From: Paralichthys olivaceus | Taxonomy: Eukaryota > Chordata > Actinopteri > Pleuronectiformes > Paralichthyidae | NCBI RefSeq assembly: GCF_024713975.1 | Contig: NC_091099.1 | Location: 11,327,501 to 11,391,500 of the forward strand | Length of the DNA stretch: 64,000 nt | Direction: 5' to 3' | Shown here: in pieces, positions 11,688-30,952 of the stretch | How positions within the stretch are numbered: position 1 is the stretch's first letter | Layout: each line of letters opens with the position of its first letter | Notes under the pieces: generated by a model | Told to the model about the DNA's origin: nothing | The model's database searches: none | What the model saw: the letters and a program-made list of their open reading frames with translations, nothing else | Program-made: the position numbers and the translations under genes

Positions 11688-14600
11688 TTACATCTTGGAC
11701 TTCAGCGGAGTGATGTTGAGTGAACAGAGGAATAATTCCAGTGCGGTCATATACTCCTGTGGGTGCCTCTTCAGGTGACCTGCATGTGTTGAATCCTCCC
11801 ACTTCTTTGGGGTGACGTTTATCCCGCGCTTTCGCCAGAAGTCGATCAATTCCATCGTAGTCTGTGCGTCACTTAACGGATCGTTCTCGCAAAAGAAGAA
11901 CAGTGAGGGGGCGGGGATTGATGTGTTCCAAAACACATCAATGCTTGTGTTGTAGTAGTCCAACGTTTGCTGTTTGAACATGCCAAAGTATAGCAAGCTA
12001 ACGTTTTTTACCAGTGTCTCCAAACAAGGACATATGGTTTTACCTAGACCTGTGCAGAGAGGAGAAAAAAAAAAAGTATTTTGCACTGAAAACATTCACT
12101 CCCATTCATATATGTATCATCTGCATGTGTGACTAATACTAATGACATGAAATCAATAAGTTAAATCACGTTAATACCTGTGGCCATCATCTCCACAGAG
12201 CCCACGACCAAGCTATCGAAGACTTGACCTTTGATCCTCTTTGTGAGCGACTGATATTTCAGCGTGTCCTGGGACACATGTACCAGCAGCTGAGTAAACG
12301 TGTAGCCACCAATAGAGAAGGCATGGACAAGCAGTGGGCGGGACACAAATCGTTCGCTCTGGAGCAACTCCAGCAACTTCTTTCCATGCTCCAGACCCCA
12401 GCGAGGCCACAGGAAGTGTTGCACCTGGTGTGTGAAACAAACAGAAAGTTCAAGGATCCCTCATTTCATAAATAACATTAATGGGTGTGTAGACAACAGT
12501 GTATTTATTTCTTTAAGAAATAATGATTAAAAACACAAAAATTAAAACCTTTCTGTAGCAAGAGAATTGCTTTGTGACTTTTAAGAACTTAATTTAAAGT
12601 AAATCCTAACCCTCTTAAGATATGTACGATTCATATCATCACTGATGGATAATTTCCTTACCTCACTCTCCACTACGAGCACATCGAAGCCAGTGCGGAA
12701 GTAGATCTCACAATACTTGGCCACAGCTTGAGGACGCGAACCCAGCCACGGGAGCATCACCATGAGGGGTTTGTGTTCTTCAGAGGCCAGGGTCTGGCCT
12801 CCTGAGGCTGGAGATGCTAATTCATTCATGTACAGAGTCACATTCTTACAGAGGTGGAGGGCAGTGATTCCTCTGCTCAGGGAGGTCCTCGCCAACATAG
12901 ATGCTGCTGTTAGGCTCTCCGACGCATTAAAGGTGATTGGAGAGTCTGCAGGGAAATAAAGAGTTATAGTTGTTGAAAAGCACAAACCACCCACAGCAGG
13001 GTGAGATATGTTAAAAGGGTTAGTAAGTGGCCATTGGAAGTTAATGCCCCTCAGCAGCATGATTAATGCAGAAGGACTAGCATCAAAAACAACTGTATGG
13101 AAATCGGATCTGTTTTGTAGAGAGTAACATCTGTTTCAGATACTGATCAACTAATAGGATAGCATTTTCAAACATTCTCATGAAAAAAAAGTGCCTCGTT
13201 TTAACATCAAAGGCATAAAAATATATCAAAGAAATCCCAGGAGAGCTAGAGTAATGCTTAAAAATCCCTCTAAAGCCTCAAAGTAAACAGGAGTTACCAA
13301 CCCTGCAAAAGGTCAACAAACACGTAGCAAGAAAAAAATAAAGGCATGTAGAAAAATTATATACTAAGCACAACTGTCTAATGACCCAAACTATTGTGGC
13401 TAGTTCACACTCAAGAGTGAATGTTTGTGCCAAAATGCCCTCCCATTGAAATTGCCTCAAAGAAATATTGAGATGTTCATGAAGCCAAAAAAACGCCTTC
13501 AGTCTTAACATCACCTTCATGGTAATGTGTCAACACTATATCAAACATTGTTATAGTGGAAAATCAAAGACTGTGAGAAATTTGAAATCAAAAAGTTGCA
13601 GTGGAGGCCATTTGCAGTTAGTTGGCACCACCTACAGGACTTTTAGACACATAGTACCTCCTAATGTAAGAGCTACTGATGCTCATATCCTCCAGTGGAG
13701 TGGAGTGCATTGAAAAAGGAACAATAAAAGTAAGAAGGAGGGGAAGATTAAACAGTAGAGCAAGATAGGTGGGTCTACATCACCTGAAACTGTGTCTTTG
13801 ACAGTACCTTTATTATATACGCATTCATCATATCGAAGTTTGATATGCTTATATGTGGTGGGGTTCAAGTTATACCTGGTAAGTTATTGTGTGGATGGAA
13901 AAATACTGACATCAACTCTTTTTTGTTCTCATAAATATAATATAGGTTGAGGTCTAAAGTTTTGAAAGGAGTTAAGGATTAAATGGAGAAACTTTCACTG
14001 TATTGTATTGTTATGATCAACTTACTATCTTACTATTTGAGCTACATTAAACATTTCCATTCACCTCTGAATCAGAGGCTTGGGCCTTTAATAGAGACCA
14101 AATTACAGTAGCTGCAACAGGAACAGGACAGTGGGTGTGATTCAGAACAGGTTAGTCCTGTATTCATCAGTAGTTTCTCTGAATGCAGAGATCAACTCAT
14201 GTTTCAAAAGAGACTTCTGCACAGAACAACATGTCAGTTATCAGCTGGAAGTATTGCATGGTACTTACTAGTTTACTGATGTGAACTTTTGACTGCCCTT
14301 GCTGCTGTAACATTGCATATTTCCTCAGATTAAAAGAATTATCTTATTTTAAATGATCTACCAGCTTTATGTCCTGAAAAAATATTGTTACAACCCAAAC
14401 CACAGACAGAAGTTAGTAATCCTGTAAGACTGTAGTACTGCCAATACTACTAGTTGAAGATAACCCTGCAATATGCCCGACAGCGCCGAGGACTCGACCC
14501 TGTTTGATCCTCCTCTCGCTCCGTACTTTACTTGAGTGTGTCTCTTATCGAACATTCACGATCACTCACAACTAATTGACGCTATGATGTGTTAGTTTAT

Positions 14601-14923
14601 AAAGAAAGTACGTCAGAGGCAGATCTGGGATGAACACATAGCCGCGAACCCGTCTTTAAATCACGTTACGTAATTTGAACAGCGAGTACAAACCAGCATG
14701 ACGTTCTTACATGACTCCTTCACAACTTCTAGCGGGCGAGCGACTGACCAGGTTTCAGTTTGTGCCGGTGATGTTTTAATACATCTGCAGTTCTCCAGAT
14801 CCCATGGTTATCAGCGGTGGGAGGTTTGTTTGTTAAACTCACAGCTGCTGTAGTCGTTGTGTGTCTCTGAATCGCCCCCGCTGCTGCTGCTGCTGCTGCT
14901 TCCTCTTTGTTGTCCTCATCCAT
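11688..14923 (-). CDS. TMEM53-like DUF829 alpha/beta-hydrolase-fold protein
   Basis: Exons: 14923-14749, 12945-12662, 12424-12178, 12049-11688. They sum to 1068 nt (355 aa) and phases agree at every junction. The DUF829 pattern is clear: strand LMVMLPWLGSRPQAVAKY, nucleophile-like HAFSIGGY, acid-like CENDPLSD and histidine-like HAGHLKRH, in the order of an alpha/beta hydrolase triad. TMEM53 is a nuclear-envelope protein that tunes BMP-SMAD signalling. This protein is related but has a much longer N-terminus than TMEM53, with a seven-Ala run (GCA/GCG codons) and Thr/His-rich sequence, so it is probably a paralogue or a fish-specific relative. Exon 1 is the least certain part. It was chosen because the CTG/GTCAGT donor at 14749 leaves phase 1, exactly what the exon 2 acceptor needs. 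Another first exon remains possible. The gene sits between rbm28 and prrt4, where mammals have no such gene that I know of. Confidence 0.8.
12946..14748. other. Intron 1 of the TMEM53-like gene
   Basis: This is a 1.8-kb intron. Nothing coding is supported. The part at 14460-14720 is richer in CpG than the rest and may hold regulatory sequence. Confidence 0.5.
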
Positions 14924-15034
14924 TGACTCATGTGTTTTCAATCGAGCTTCGATGGCCTGAAAGGAACCGCGGTCCGGAAACACACCCTCTGACAAGCCAA
15001 TGTGGACTGCATGTGATGTGATGCAACGCCTCGA

Positions 15035-15036
<2 letters not shown>

Positions 15037-15085
<49 letters not shown>
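15037..15085. repeat. (CA)n microsatellite upstream of the TMEM53-like gene
   Basis: Nearly uninterrupted CA repeats of about 48 bp lie roughly 115 bp upstream of the presumed start codon. Confidence 0.95.
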
Positions 15086-15086
<1 letters not shown>

Positions 15087-15417
15087 TCTCAATCGTTTGC
15101 ATAACCTATATGTCATCATATATGTCATTTAAGTTAAACATTCACCACAATAACGTGTCTTGTCCTAATTAAACAAAAGTATGAGTAAAGAAGTAAAACA
15201 TATCACAGTGACATAATGTATTATGTAAATGTATTTATTATATATAGAAACTTAATTATAGTTTGTGCCTTAATATGTCCTGTATTCTCACTCATTTGAT
15301 TGAAATTTATAATACATCTGTTTATGATAAAGAAATCTTTGTCATATATATTCACCCAGTTCGATTTTTTTTACTATTGCGAAATTATAACGACTTATGC
15401 ACCTAACACATCTTAAT

Positions 15418-15845
15418 AATAGTACAATTTATTTATACAGCCCCTTTCATAAATTAAGTGCACCTCAAAATGCTTTCCAATAAAATCAAAGACATTAAAC
15501 AAGATAGATAAATAAGAACATGTGAGCAATAAAAACATAAAACTGGCAAAAGGTATAAAAAAATGGATTAAAGTCAAACATTTATTAAAAGCAAGATCAC
15601 AGAAATAGGTCTTGAGTTGTTTCTTAAAACCATCAACAGAAGTAACTTGTCTGATGTGTGGTGGAAGTTGGTCCGTAGCAACAGAAAGCTGCATCCCCAA
15701 AAATTTTGAAGTTTGTTTTTAGGACATAGATTAAGCCCACAGTAGAAGACCTTACCGAACAGTTAGAAACACACTCTGATAAACAATCAGAGGTGTATGG
15801 AGGTTCTGTACCATTAAAGACTCAAACAAGTAAAATCATTTTAAG
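15418..15845 (-). repeat. Dispersed retroelement-derived repeat
   Basis: The plus strand begins ACAATTTATTTATACAGCCCC, the reverse of the 'AATAAATTGT' tail common to fish non-LTR retroelements. It continues with a long A-rich segment and a conserved block (TTGAGTTGTTTCTTAAAACC ... GTGGAAGTTGGTCCGTAGCA ... TCTGTACCATTAAAGACTC). Read on the minus strand, a degenerate peptide (LPPHIRQVTSVDGFKKQL) resembles the C-terminus of LINE ORF2. I recognise the pattern as a frequent fish repeat but cannot name the family. Confidence 0.65.
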
Positions 15846-17439
15846 ATCAGCTGTCTCTCTGTTCATGAGTGTCTCAGTCCTCCGAGTGTCAGTCCTGAGT
15901 GTCCTCTGGAGGAAGGTCAGTGGCTGCCTTTTAAACCTGAGGATCAATCAGCTAACAGCTCTCACCTGCACTGAATGAGTCTCTGGTGCAGGTGAAGCTG
16001 CTCTCCTAGCCCCCTCACCTCCACAGAGACAACAACAATTCATGCTCACGATCACACAGAAATTTAGATTTAAACATGCAAACTCAACACAGAAAGTCCT
16101 CAGAACGCAGGTTGGAGGCCAGAACCTTCTTGAGGCCTGAGTGTTCACCACTGCACCTCTGTGCTGCCCAGGACTCAACATCCAGTATCATAAAACTCAT
16201 CCACACTCTTTAACCTAACCAGGGTCATGGCTTGCTTTTATCCCCCTCTTTGCTTGTGCAGCTTTGTTTCTGTGTCTTGTCCTGATTGTCTACATTCCCA
16301 GCTGGACCCCGGTCCCTGCTGACTTTGTCTTGTTGGAGGATGACTTGTCTAAACAGAGACCAGTTGCCCAATGAGTTAGGATAGCGAGTGTGAGGCGGCA
16401 ATAATTTGGCCACGTCGCTCACTGAGCTCATATGTTTGGCCTGTCATTGTTCCTTTCCAGTCCCTTTAGTTACGGCTCGGTTGATGCTTTCCTGTGTCCT
16501 CATCAGACATCAGGTTGTTCACACCCCTCGGAGAGTGGCTGTCTTCACCACGAACTGATCTTAAATAGCCTTTACGTTCAGACTATGGGAATCACAGCAT
16601 TATAAATGACATGCTGTCATAGCCAATGTTCTATGTATTCAGAACCAAAATTTATGAATGTGAGTTTTAAAATAAATAGGTTGACAGTTTTGTTTGGGAT
16701 GCAGTCAAATCAATACTTTTTTTGATAGACAAAGAACTTTTCAGTTCCTTACAACAGCAGGACACAAAATGTACACAATGTGCTTTAGACTCTTTCACTC
16801 TAAATGCGTCCAAAGGTATGTGGATCAGCTTCTATTTTAGAACCATCCCTGGGAATTGAATCAGGCCATGAGGCTACTAGATTCCCCCTATTGGGTAAAA
16901 ACAATGTGAACAAGTCTGATAGCATTGGAAGGTGGAAAATAAAGAAAGTGAGCAGCATGTCCTCATCAGACAGAGATTGCTGGTGGAAACAGCCTTTGCC
17001 ACAATAACTGACATAGAAACAAAGTCACAGTTTAGCAGTTTATTGCTAAACAGTGTATGTGCTATAGGTTTAGAGGTGCTGTATGCTCACACGTGCACAA
17101 GTAACCACTATCATGCATTATCCATGTATGCTATTCAAAGAGAGTATTCTGCCTCATCCTCTTCTGTGCCATGTTACAAACAGAGCTGCTGATCCGATGG
17201 CTGCTCTGGAAGGGAGGACACACCATCAGTTGTAAATAACACTCAGTGGCAGCATGTATTGATCTATGGCACTGGTTAGTTCAGTGCAGGGTTCTGCGTG
17301 CCTGTCGGTTGATGAGCCGTCCAATGCCCCTGAGACATATTTTTTCTACTTTTCTCTTCTCTTCTCTTTGAGTGCATGTGGAGACTAGTGAGGATCCAAT
17401 GCAACCATAAAATAGATGATTCTCGGTGTGGTGTGTCAG
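15846..17439. other. Intergenic stretch before prrt4
   Basis: No gene, RNA or clear repeat is supported. Short open frames on both strands have no family resemblance. Confidence 0.4.
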
Positions 17440-17691
17440 ATTTAGGAGGACAGGGTCGCGCAAACAGTCAAACTCGCAGTCGGTTCAGTGCAGCGGCAGT
17501 GGGACAGCGGGGGTTGTTGGAAGGAGGTGGGGTCTGTCCCATGTGTCGACTGTCTGATGGAGAGGAGAGAGGCACAGCACAGTGAGTATGAAAGGACACA
17601 GAGTGCTACGAAGAGAGAGACTGCAGGCATGCAGCAACACAGAGCAGCATATATGTTTAAAGAGGCTGCAGCGGAGCGGGCTGTTGATGAG
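17440..17691 (+). other. prrt4: Probable noncoding first exon of prrt4
   Basis: This GC-rich, purine-rich segment ends at a strong splice donor (GATGAG/GTAAGA, donor at 17692). It is followed about 370 bp later by the coding exon, with a candidate acceptor (CTTCCATCCCCAAG) ending at 17945. The left border is approximate because no TATA box is visible. The role is inferred from donor quality and position. Confidence 0.45.
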
Positions 17692-18062
17692 GTAAGAATG
17701 CTGAAACTCGACTGAATATAAGAAAAAAACAATTGTGTGTTAAATGTCTCTACATGTTCTGTTATTGTGAATGTGTGTATGTCACAGGACTATGAGTATT
17801 TTCATACACTTCATTAGAATTCTTTTCATGAGCAGTTTTATGTATTTTAGCAGTAACCCCATATGCAGAGATTTCTTTACAATGTTAAACAGAGTAAGTG
17901 TTTGCACTGATTGTGACTGTGATTTATCTCTCTTCCATCCCCAAGTGTGATTAGCACAAATCCATGGAGACCTGACTTTCGAGATCTGTCAAACCTAAGT
18001 GGACAATAACCCACAAAAACCTGCAGCATGTGACTTTGCGGTGGAGTTTGCGGACCCTCACC

Positions 18063-19830
18063 ATGCTCTCTCTGTGGATTCTTTATCTCCTCCTCCCTCT
18101 CTCCTTGCCTCTCTCGCTTCATGCTGTAGCCTCAACTGGAGAAAATGTCAAAGAAACACAACAGCTAGACGTGGACACAGCAGTGCAGCATCTCCCGCAG
18201 CCCTTGCAAAGACTTCCCAGATCTAGTTTTGCAACGGTGAAGCCCCTGTTTGAGCCCGTCAATGTTGACTTCCTGGGTCTACCTTTGAATTGGCCCTTAG
18301 CGTCATCTGAGGAATCAGATACACAAGGTGTGATTGGTGAATATGCTGATTTACAGGAGGGCACAGGGACATCTCTTTTGTATCCTTATGAGAATGAACT
18401 TTTCCCATCCACAGAAAGTGCAACAGAAGATGTTACATCTACACAGCCTAAACGGTCTTCATCAGGAGCTGTTCCACCTCAGCCTACCAAGGAACAAACA
18501 TTGAAGTATCAGCCAGCTGAGACCAGCACTGGCTCCACATTGCATCCTACAACTACTGGGGAGAATCAGCTAACTTTAACATCCTTGCACAATGAGACGA
18601 CTGATAGCCACTTGCCTTTTCTTCTGTCTGGCTCACTTCCATCAGAGACAGAAGGCCAGGACTCAACTTCACCACAGTCTGCTGAACAAGGGCCCACTTC
18701 TGACTATACTACTCCACCTGTAGCCACTGGCAGTTGGGGACAGAAAAGGACACTGGAGGATACTGTCCCAATGAAAAAGACTGGAGATGGATTGGCTGAT
18801 ATTACAAACCGCAGAGGAGCTGTTGGCATGGAGGCAGAAAATGGTAAGAGTCCTGTCAGGAATCCATTATTTACTGAAACTGACACATAGCTTATAATGA
18901 GTGGTAGGATTTATAACATTGTCTCATTAGAAACCTGAAATACAGAAAATAAAAGCCTCCAAGTTGATGCCGCTGCAGTATATGATCATTCTGCTGGCAG
19001 ACACAGTTGTTTTACATTCACAGAAGGATTTTCATCACTTCACTCCCCCAAGATTTCAATCCTCCAAAACAAAGAAATCCTACCCCAGCCCTCTCTCTCT
19101 TGTCTTGTGCTGTCAATCCTTTTATCATAGTCTCTTCCATTCAGTCCTCCACTCTCTTGTTAATGTTGAAACATTCACACAGCCGCCAGTGTCGATTACC
19201 CATCTCCAATGATAAGTGGATAATATGGTGCACACATCAACATGCAGTGTTTACCACACACACACAGACACACGTCACTCACTTGTTAAAGTAAATTATG
19301 TGTTGTGTCCACCAACAGAGGCAGAGGAGGGATTTCACAGAGGTATGCGAGAACCCTTCCTCAATCTGCCTACACTTTGATACAGCCAGTGTTTAAAGTA
19401 CCTACCACATATTAGCAATATTAATTTGTACTTGTGTCACAGCAACTACTGGTGAAGATGTTTTTTTTTCAGACTTTGAAGTGAACACAGAAAATCCCTC
19501 GCCTAGAAATTCTGTCAATGCTTGTTTGCTGCTTCTGCATTAACACATTCACTTCACAGCTAATGAAGGACCAGAAATAGGACACAGTCTATTTATAACC
19601 TGTAGGTTCCCTCATTCTGGTGGCTTCATGCAGTTTATTGTGGATGTTATTTCACTCAGAAAATGAGGTTCTTACATTATTTATTGGTAACACAACAGAT
19701 ATAAAAGTTCATCATCTGCATTTTCTTGATGAACGTTAAGGAAAGCAAAACACTTCCTGATCATGCTCTATGATAACCACACAAAATGAGAGCAGCAATA
19801 AGTCCGTACTGGTTAATCAACTGACCCATC

Positions 19831-19901
<71 letters not shown>

Positions 19902-22461
19902 GTCTACTTGCTCATGCTCCCCTCTCTCTGTGACCCAGTTAGAGATTCCCAGCTATGAGCCTGCTCTGTTTTATTATAGATTATATTCACACAGGGCAGA
20001 TTCCATCATGCTTTTTTGGGCGAATGAAGACTGGCAATATACTTTATCTTGGCCTGTATGTTATGTTTGTTTCAAAGGTAAATGTATGTAGTTGTTATGA
20101 GATCCTAATCAATAACTTGAGACAAAAAAATACAATCACAAATTTACGCTGCGACACTAGCTGCAAAAAAAGACTGCATTTTGGAACACTACTTCGAGCT
20201 AAATACTAGTAACATCAACATGCTCTCATGCTCACAATGACAAGGTTAAGATGATAATTCTCTGCAGGTAATGTTTAACATATCCCCCTTCTTATTTCAG
20301 TGTGCTAGCTCCATTTTCTGATTTTGTTAGTATTTAAAATTTAGCTTACGTCAACACAACAGGTAACACGTTGTTTTGTACGTATTTTACAGATGACTCC
20401 AGGGACAGAGGTCCGCACGGTAACATGAACACATCTGCCACACCCTGCAAAACAACAAACCAGTCCTGGACTCCCACCTACCCAGAAGACTTTACTCCCA
20501 ATGAGTCCCTGCACCCCTCTCTGGGTCTCAGCCCTGCCCTTCATGTCCCTCTGTATTCAGACTGGAACTCTGCCCTTGCCACATGGGGATTTGCTTGGGA
20601 AGCTCACATCTATGGCTTGGGATCTGTCTTCACTGTGTTCGGCCTCATCTCTGTTGTCTGCCTGTTAGGCCTTCCCCTGCGGTGTCCACCAGGAAGCCCC
20701 TACCTCACTCTCCTGCATTTGTTCCTGTTAGCATTTGCAGGAATCCAAGCTTTCTGTCTGCTGTACGATGCTTACAGTCACCAAGATCGTCTTCCCCCTA
20801 TAGGCTCTCTGCTGCTCTCTGAGTTGCCCTTCCCCTGTTTAGTCTCAGCTTTCTCTTTGGCCTTTCTCCTTCTTTCATTGCGCTCTCGCATGCGTCTTTC
20901 ACTCCCTGTTGCTATTTCAAGCTCATTATCAGTTTTGCCCAAACCTCGCCTGTTACTGTGTGTGTCTCTGCTGCATTTTGGAGTTTCTCTAGGTTGTGTT
21001 GGCATGCTCCAGCTCTTTCACATCCTCCCAACCATGATCATGCTATTCCCTCATGGTCTGTTTGTATGTCTCACCATTTTTCTGTCATGTTCCTATCTCA
21101 TCTTCTACTGTTTAATTCGAGTCGACACTAAACACATCTACAGACTGAAGGACAATGGAGAGAGTGGAGGATCTCCTGAAGTGATACGACCTGCAAGTTG
21201 CCCCTTTGCCAAAGTGGAGGACTGGCATAGGGCAGCAGGAGCTGGAGTAGGAGCTGCGTTGTGTATGTTGGGGTGTGGTGGGCTACAGCTTTATGGGATC
21301 CTGCATGCCCTTGGTTTAGGTGGGGTTGACGGCTATGGGTTCCAGCCTTGGTCCTGGTGGGGCTATCAGGTAGGCTGCAGACTCTGTGAGGTTGGGGTGT
21401 GCCTCAGCTTGTCTCTCATTGGCACACACCCTCTATTTTGTCAAAACAACTCCTCTATCAAGACGATAACTGACCCTCGGCCAGGATCTTGGTCTCGCCT
21501 CTCCTGCAGCTCCCCCTCACTGGGGCTTACCCTGCCCTCTCTTGAATGTGCAAATTCTCCTGTCCTCTCCTCACATGATTCCTGCTCCCATTGTAACCAG
21601 GAAAAGCTTGTGATCTGTAATGTCATTAGTAAGATACCATCAGAGGCTCTTCCTCTTTGCCCTATGGTGGATCATCCTGGAAATGGGTTTGATTGTCTCC
21701 CAAAATCCAGCCAAATAAAGACGACACTATTGCCTCTACCTACACCCCCAGTCCCACCTCACAAACCTATAAATGCAGACTCTCAGCTGTCGTCACTGGA
21801 TAGCTTAGGTCTAGAGACTGACTCTACTGTGGACCTGCGGCCCCCATCTCCCATAGACCTGTCCCGCAGCATTGACCAGGCTCTGTTCAGTGATTCCCTA
21901 TTCTCCCACAGTATCTTTGGTTTTCCAAAACTGTTCCATGCTTCTTCAAGTCATTCTTTGAGCTCTCCAAGTCAAGTTACAGCAAAGCATGGGCCCGGTT
22001 CTGTAGACAAGGCCTTATACCGAACTTCTTCCTGTGGAGATGTGGATCAAGACAAACCACCGCCCAGTTCAAGATGCTCCCAACCTCAAAGTTCTTTGAC
22101 ATCTCACAGCAGGACACCGGAGCAATGGGATTGGAAAGCGAGTGTCTCTGGCTCAACCCAGGGTCTATGTAGCAATCCCAGGGAGCCAGGAAAACTGCGC
22201 TCACATTCCTGGGCCAACAGAGGGCAAAACTTTGCCCAGCACAGCATTCCTCGAGCGATTCCTCACCTGTCTTACCACAGGCGTTACCGTACCTTGAGTT
22301 TAGCCTCCCAGGAAATCCAGGGCTCTGGCCGACTGGCAGGGACTAAAAAACTGAGTGAAAGCAAACAGCTGGAATGGGATCTTGCTGTACAGGCAGAATT
22401 TGTCAATGTGTGCAGACAAATTGATGATCTGAGTGTTTGCAGTGACACCATTGAATTGTAG
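18063..22461 (+). CDS. prrt4: Proline-rich transmembrane protein 4
   Basis: Two coding exons, 18063-18843 and 20393-22461, join in phase 1 and give 949 aa (human PRRT4 is about 900). The ATG at 18063 has a good context (CTCACCATG) and starts a signal peptide (MLSLWILYLLLPLSLPLSL). A Ser/Thr/Pro-rich ectodomain follows. The second exon carries six or seven hydrophobic segments, for example YGLGSVFTVFGLISVVCLLG, LTLLHLFLLAFAGIQAF, FPCLVSAFSLAFLLLSL, LLLCVSLLHFGVSLGCVG, GLFVCLTIFLSCSYLIFY and GVGAALCMLGCGGLQLYGI. A long Ser/Pro-rich cytoplasmic tail then ends in DDLSVCSDTIEL. The protein is a plasma-membrane-type protein of unknown function, related to PRRT3. Position between rbm28 and impdh1 is the conserved PRRT4 position. 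A GTG codon in frame at 18030 lies before the ATG and is not needed. Small extra exons in the 1.5-kb intron cannot be excluded. Confidence 0.88.
18844..20392 (+). other. prrt4: prrt4 intron with long (CA)n tract
   Basis: This intron contains an almost perfect CA repeat at about 19837-19895. No other feature is supported. Confidence 0.7.
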
Positions 22462-23187
22462 GATATTGTAAAAGTCCAGCTGTGATTGAAATGTACATGA
22501 TATTGTCGAGAAATACATACAGATGAAAATACTGTAATTACATAAACTAATGAAAGAGTAATGGACATTATCTATTATCATTATTACTATTATTGATACA
22601 ATATGTTGACCCAGCTTATTGACAGTGAAACTATCCTGGAAAAGGAGAAAAGTATCTATGAAAGAATTATAAAGGCTAGCTGTCTTTAGAAATGAGTGGA
22701 CAAACAATATAGAGTCAAAAATAGTTTTGTTTAACACTGCTGTGTCTACATCGTTAAACCCTTTCCCCGTATGTGATAGCATTGCCGATATTCAACATAA
22801 TTTCATCCACATTGGTAAACAATATGGGGTAAAATGTTAAGAACTCCTCAGAGGGAGCTAAATATCACTTTTCTCAGTGTGGTGTAAAAATAATGAAACT
22901 TTAAGGAACACCATACATACAAAGGTTGGAGTTGTATTGCCGGCCTACCAAAACATTGAAGTGATATTTTTGACATTTTAATTTTATTTACAAATTTTTT
23001 ACTATATTGCCCTCTTGTGGTGATCAGAAAAATCCCCATATATAGAACTCAAATAGCTCAGCAACATGATTTCCCTAGTATTGGAATGAAAAAAATAAAA
23101 TGTATCTTGTCAAAATGACCTTTATTGATGCAGCACTATATACAGTAAATATCATTCTGAAGCTTTTGTGTGGATGAAACAATAAAA
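22462..23187 (+). other. prrt4: prrt4 3' UTR
   Basis: The stretch is AT-rich, with AATAAA in 'GAAACAATAAAACAA' near 23181-23186. TTGCCCTCTTGTGG at 23007-23020 is the reverse complement of a sequence matching 12 of 14 CTCF core positions. Confidence 0.5.
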
Positions 23188-24198
23188 CAATTATATTTTC
23201 TGTATATTCTGTAATCCTCACTTGGTTGCCAGTTATTATATATTGATATAATACCGGAGATGGTGAATACCTTCCACAAAAATAAGAAATAATGTTAAAA
23301 ACTCCAAAAAATATTTGTGTCTCTTATTCTATATGGAAAATAAATCTAACCTGAGTGATTGGTTTGGACTTCACTTCTTATTAATTGACTCATATTAAAA
23401 AATATTAAGCCTGAAAAATATACATTATATCTGTATAATGTATTATGTACAGTCAATAGCCATATAATAAACAATGTGTTTTTGAAAAATTGAATTATGA
23501 GGATCACATGTCAAGACTTCGACCCATTTGTATAATCAGTATAAAAATGGGGATATTGTACTGAATGATGATCAAATATTTTAATGTAAATCATAGATTC
23601 TCTCCTGTCTTGTCACTAAGACAGTTTTTTAAACAGTAATTTCAACTCAGCAAGATGAATAAAGGAAAATCTAAAGTGAAATTATATGTGTTTTCTCCTT
23701 TAAGGTGCTCACAAATGTGTATTGGTGAATTGAGGTTAAAGCCTAACTTCATGTTACATGCAGATGATCAGAGCAGGGCGTCCATCATGTTACAGCCAAA
23801 TTTACGAAGAAAGAAATTGAATTATCTTCAACAAAAACCAGTGCAGTTAGATGATGTAAACATACTGACCTGTGTGTACTACTATGTGTACTACATGCTA
23901 CAAAATATGACCATAGCTGAATATAATTCAAGATTATTTTAGACTTCTGGAGTGTGGTCTTACCATCAGCAGAGAGCTGTTGTGAATCTGTTTAAATCTT
24001 GAATCTGTTTTGTGTTTTCTTCCCCTTTAATAAAATAAGTCTTCTCTAATTTAAGTAAATTATTTATAACATTTTGTCAAAAACATGTTCCTTTTTTAAT
24101 GTCCATTTTATCTATAAATAAAATAAATTACTTTCTGATTTCCTCCAAATCCTGAACTGCTCTGTGTGATATATTTAATGAGCAAAAACCCTTCAAGG
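23188..24198. other. AT-rich spacer between convergent prrt4 and impdh1
   Basis: No gene is supported. A plus TTTATT at 24199-24204 gives an AATAAA on the minus strand and is a candidate impdh1 poly(A) signal about 450 bp after its stop codon. Confidence 0.45.
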
Positions 24199-24657
24199 TT
24201 TATTTAACACTTTCATGTATCGGGTTGGAATTCAGGCATCATGACCTTATGTCTGCAATAGTAAGCTTCTCCTAAAGAGGTAATGACGTGCATTGCCTTG
24301 TTGAAAAGGATCAGCAGAGTAGGTAATTACATAAGATTCAATGCACCTTGGCTGCAGCAGGAGAAAGACAGACAAGGGTTCATATACAATTGTGTCCATC
24401 AACAGGCGTGACTCTTTGACTCTCCAGTGACCTTTAGAGTAAAGTTGTTTTGTAAGTGTGTTGTTTTGTATAACCTTAAAGGGGTGGGAAAAGCAGGACG
24501 AAGAGAAAAGGACACAAACAAATAGTGTCACATTTTGTGTGAGTGTGGATGTTGTGTCGTGTGTCTGTAGTTTGGTCACATGCGCCCAGTGCATCTGCTC
24601 ATAGCTGCTGGAGCCGGGACGTTAGGTCCTGATCGAGCATTTCCTTTTCCTCCTCCC

Positions 24658-30952
<6,295 letters not shown>

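Noticed and set aside
14473-14535. Short plus-strand frame MPDSAEDSTLFDPPLAPYFT in CpG-rich sequence
   Set aside because: It ends in a stop after 20 codons with no donor, and lies in the intron of the TMEM53-like gene. There is no family match.
18030-18062. Upstream in-frame start of prrt4 at 18030
   Set aside because: The codon there is GTG, and the ATG two bases earlier is followed directly by TGA in its own frame. The ATG at 18063 has better context and starts the signal peptide.
22300-22782. 160-codon minus-strand frame over the end of prrt4
   Set aside because: It is antisense to the prrt4 C-terminus and 3' UTR, with no homology and AT-rich hydrophobic composition.
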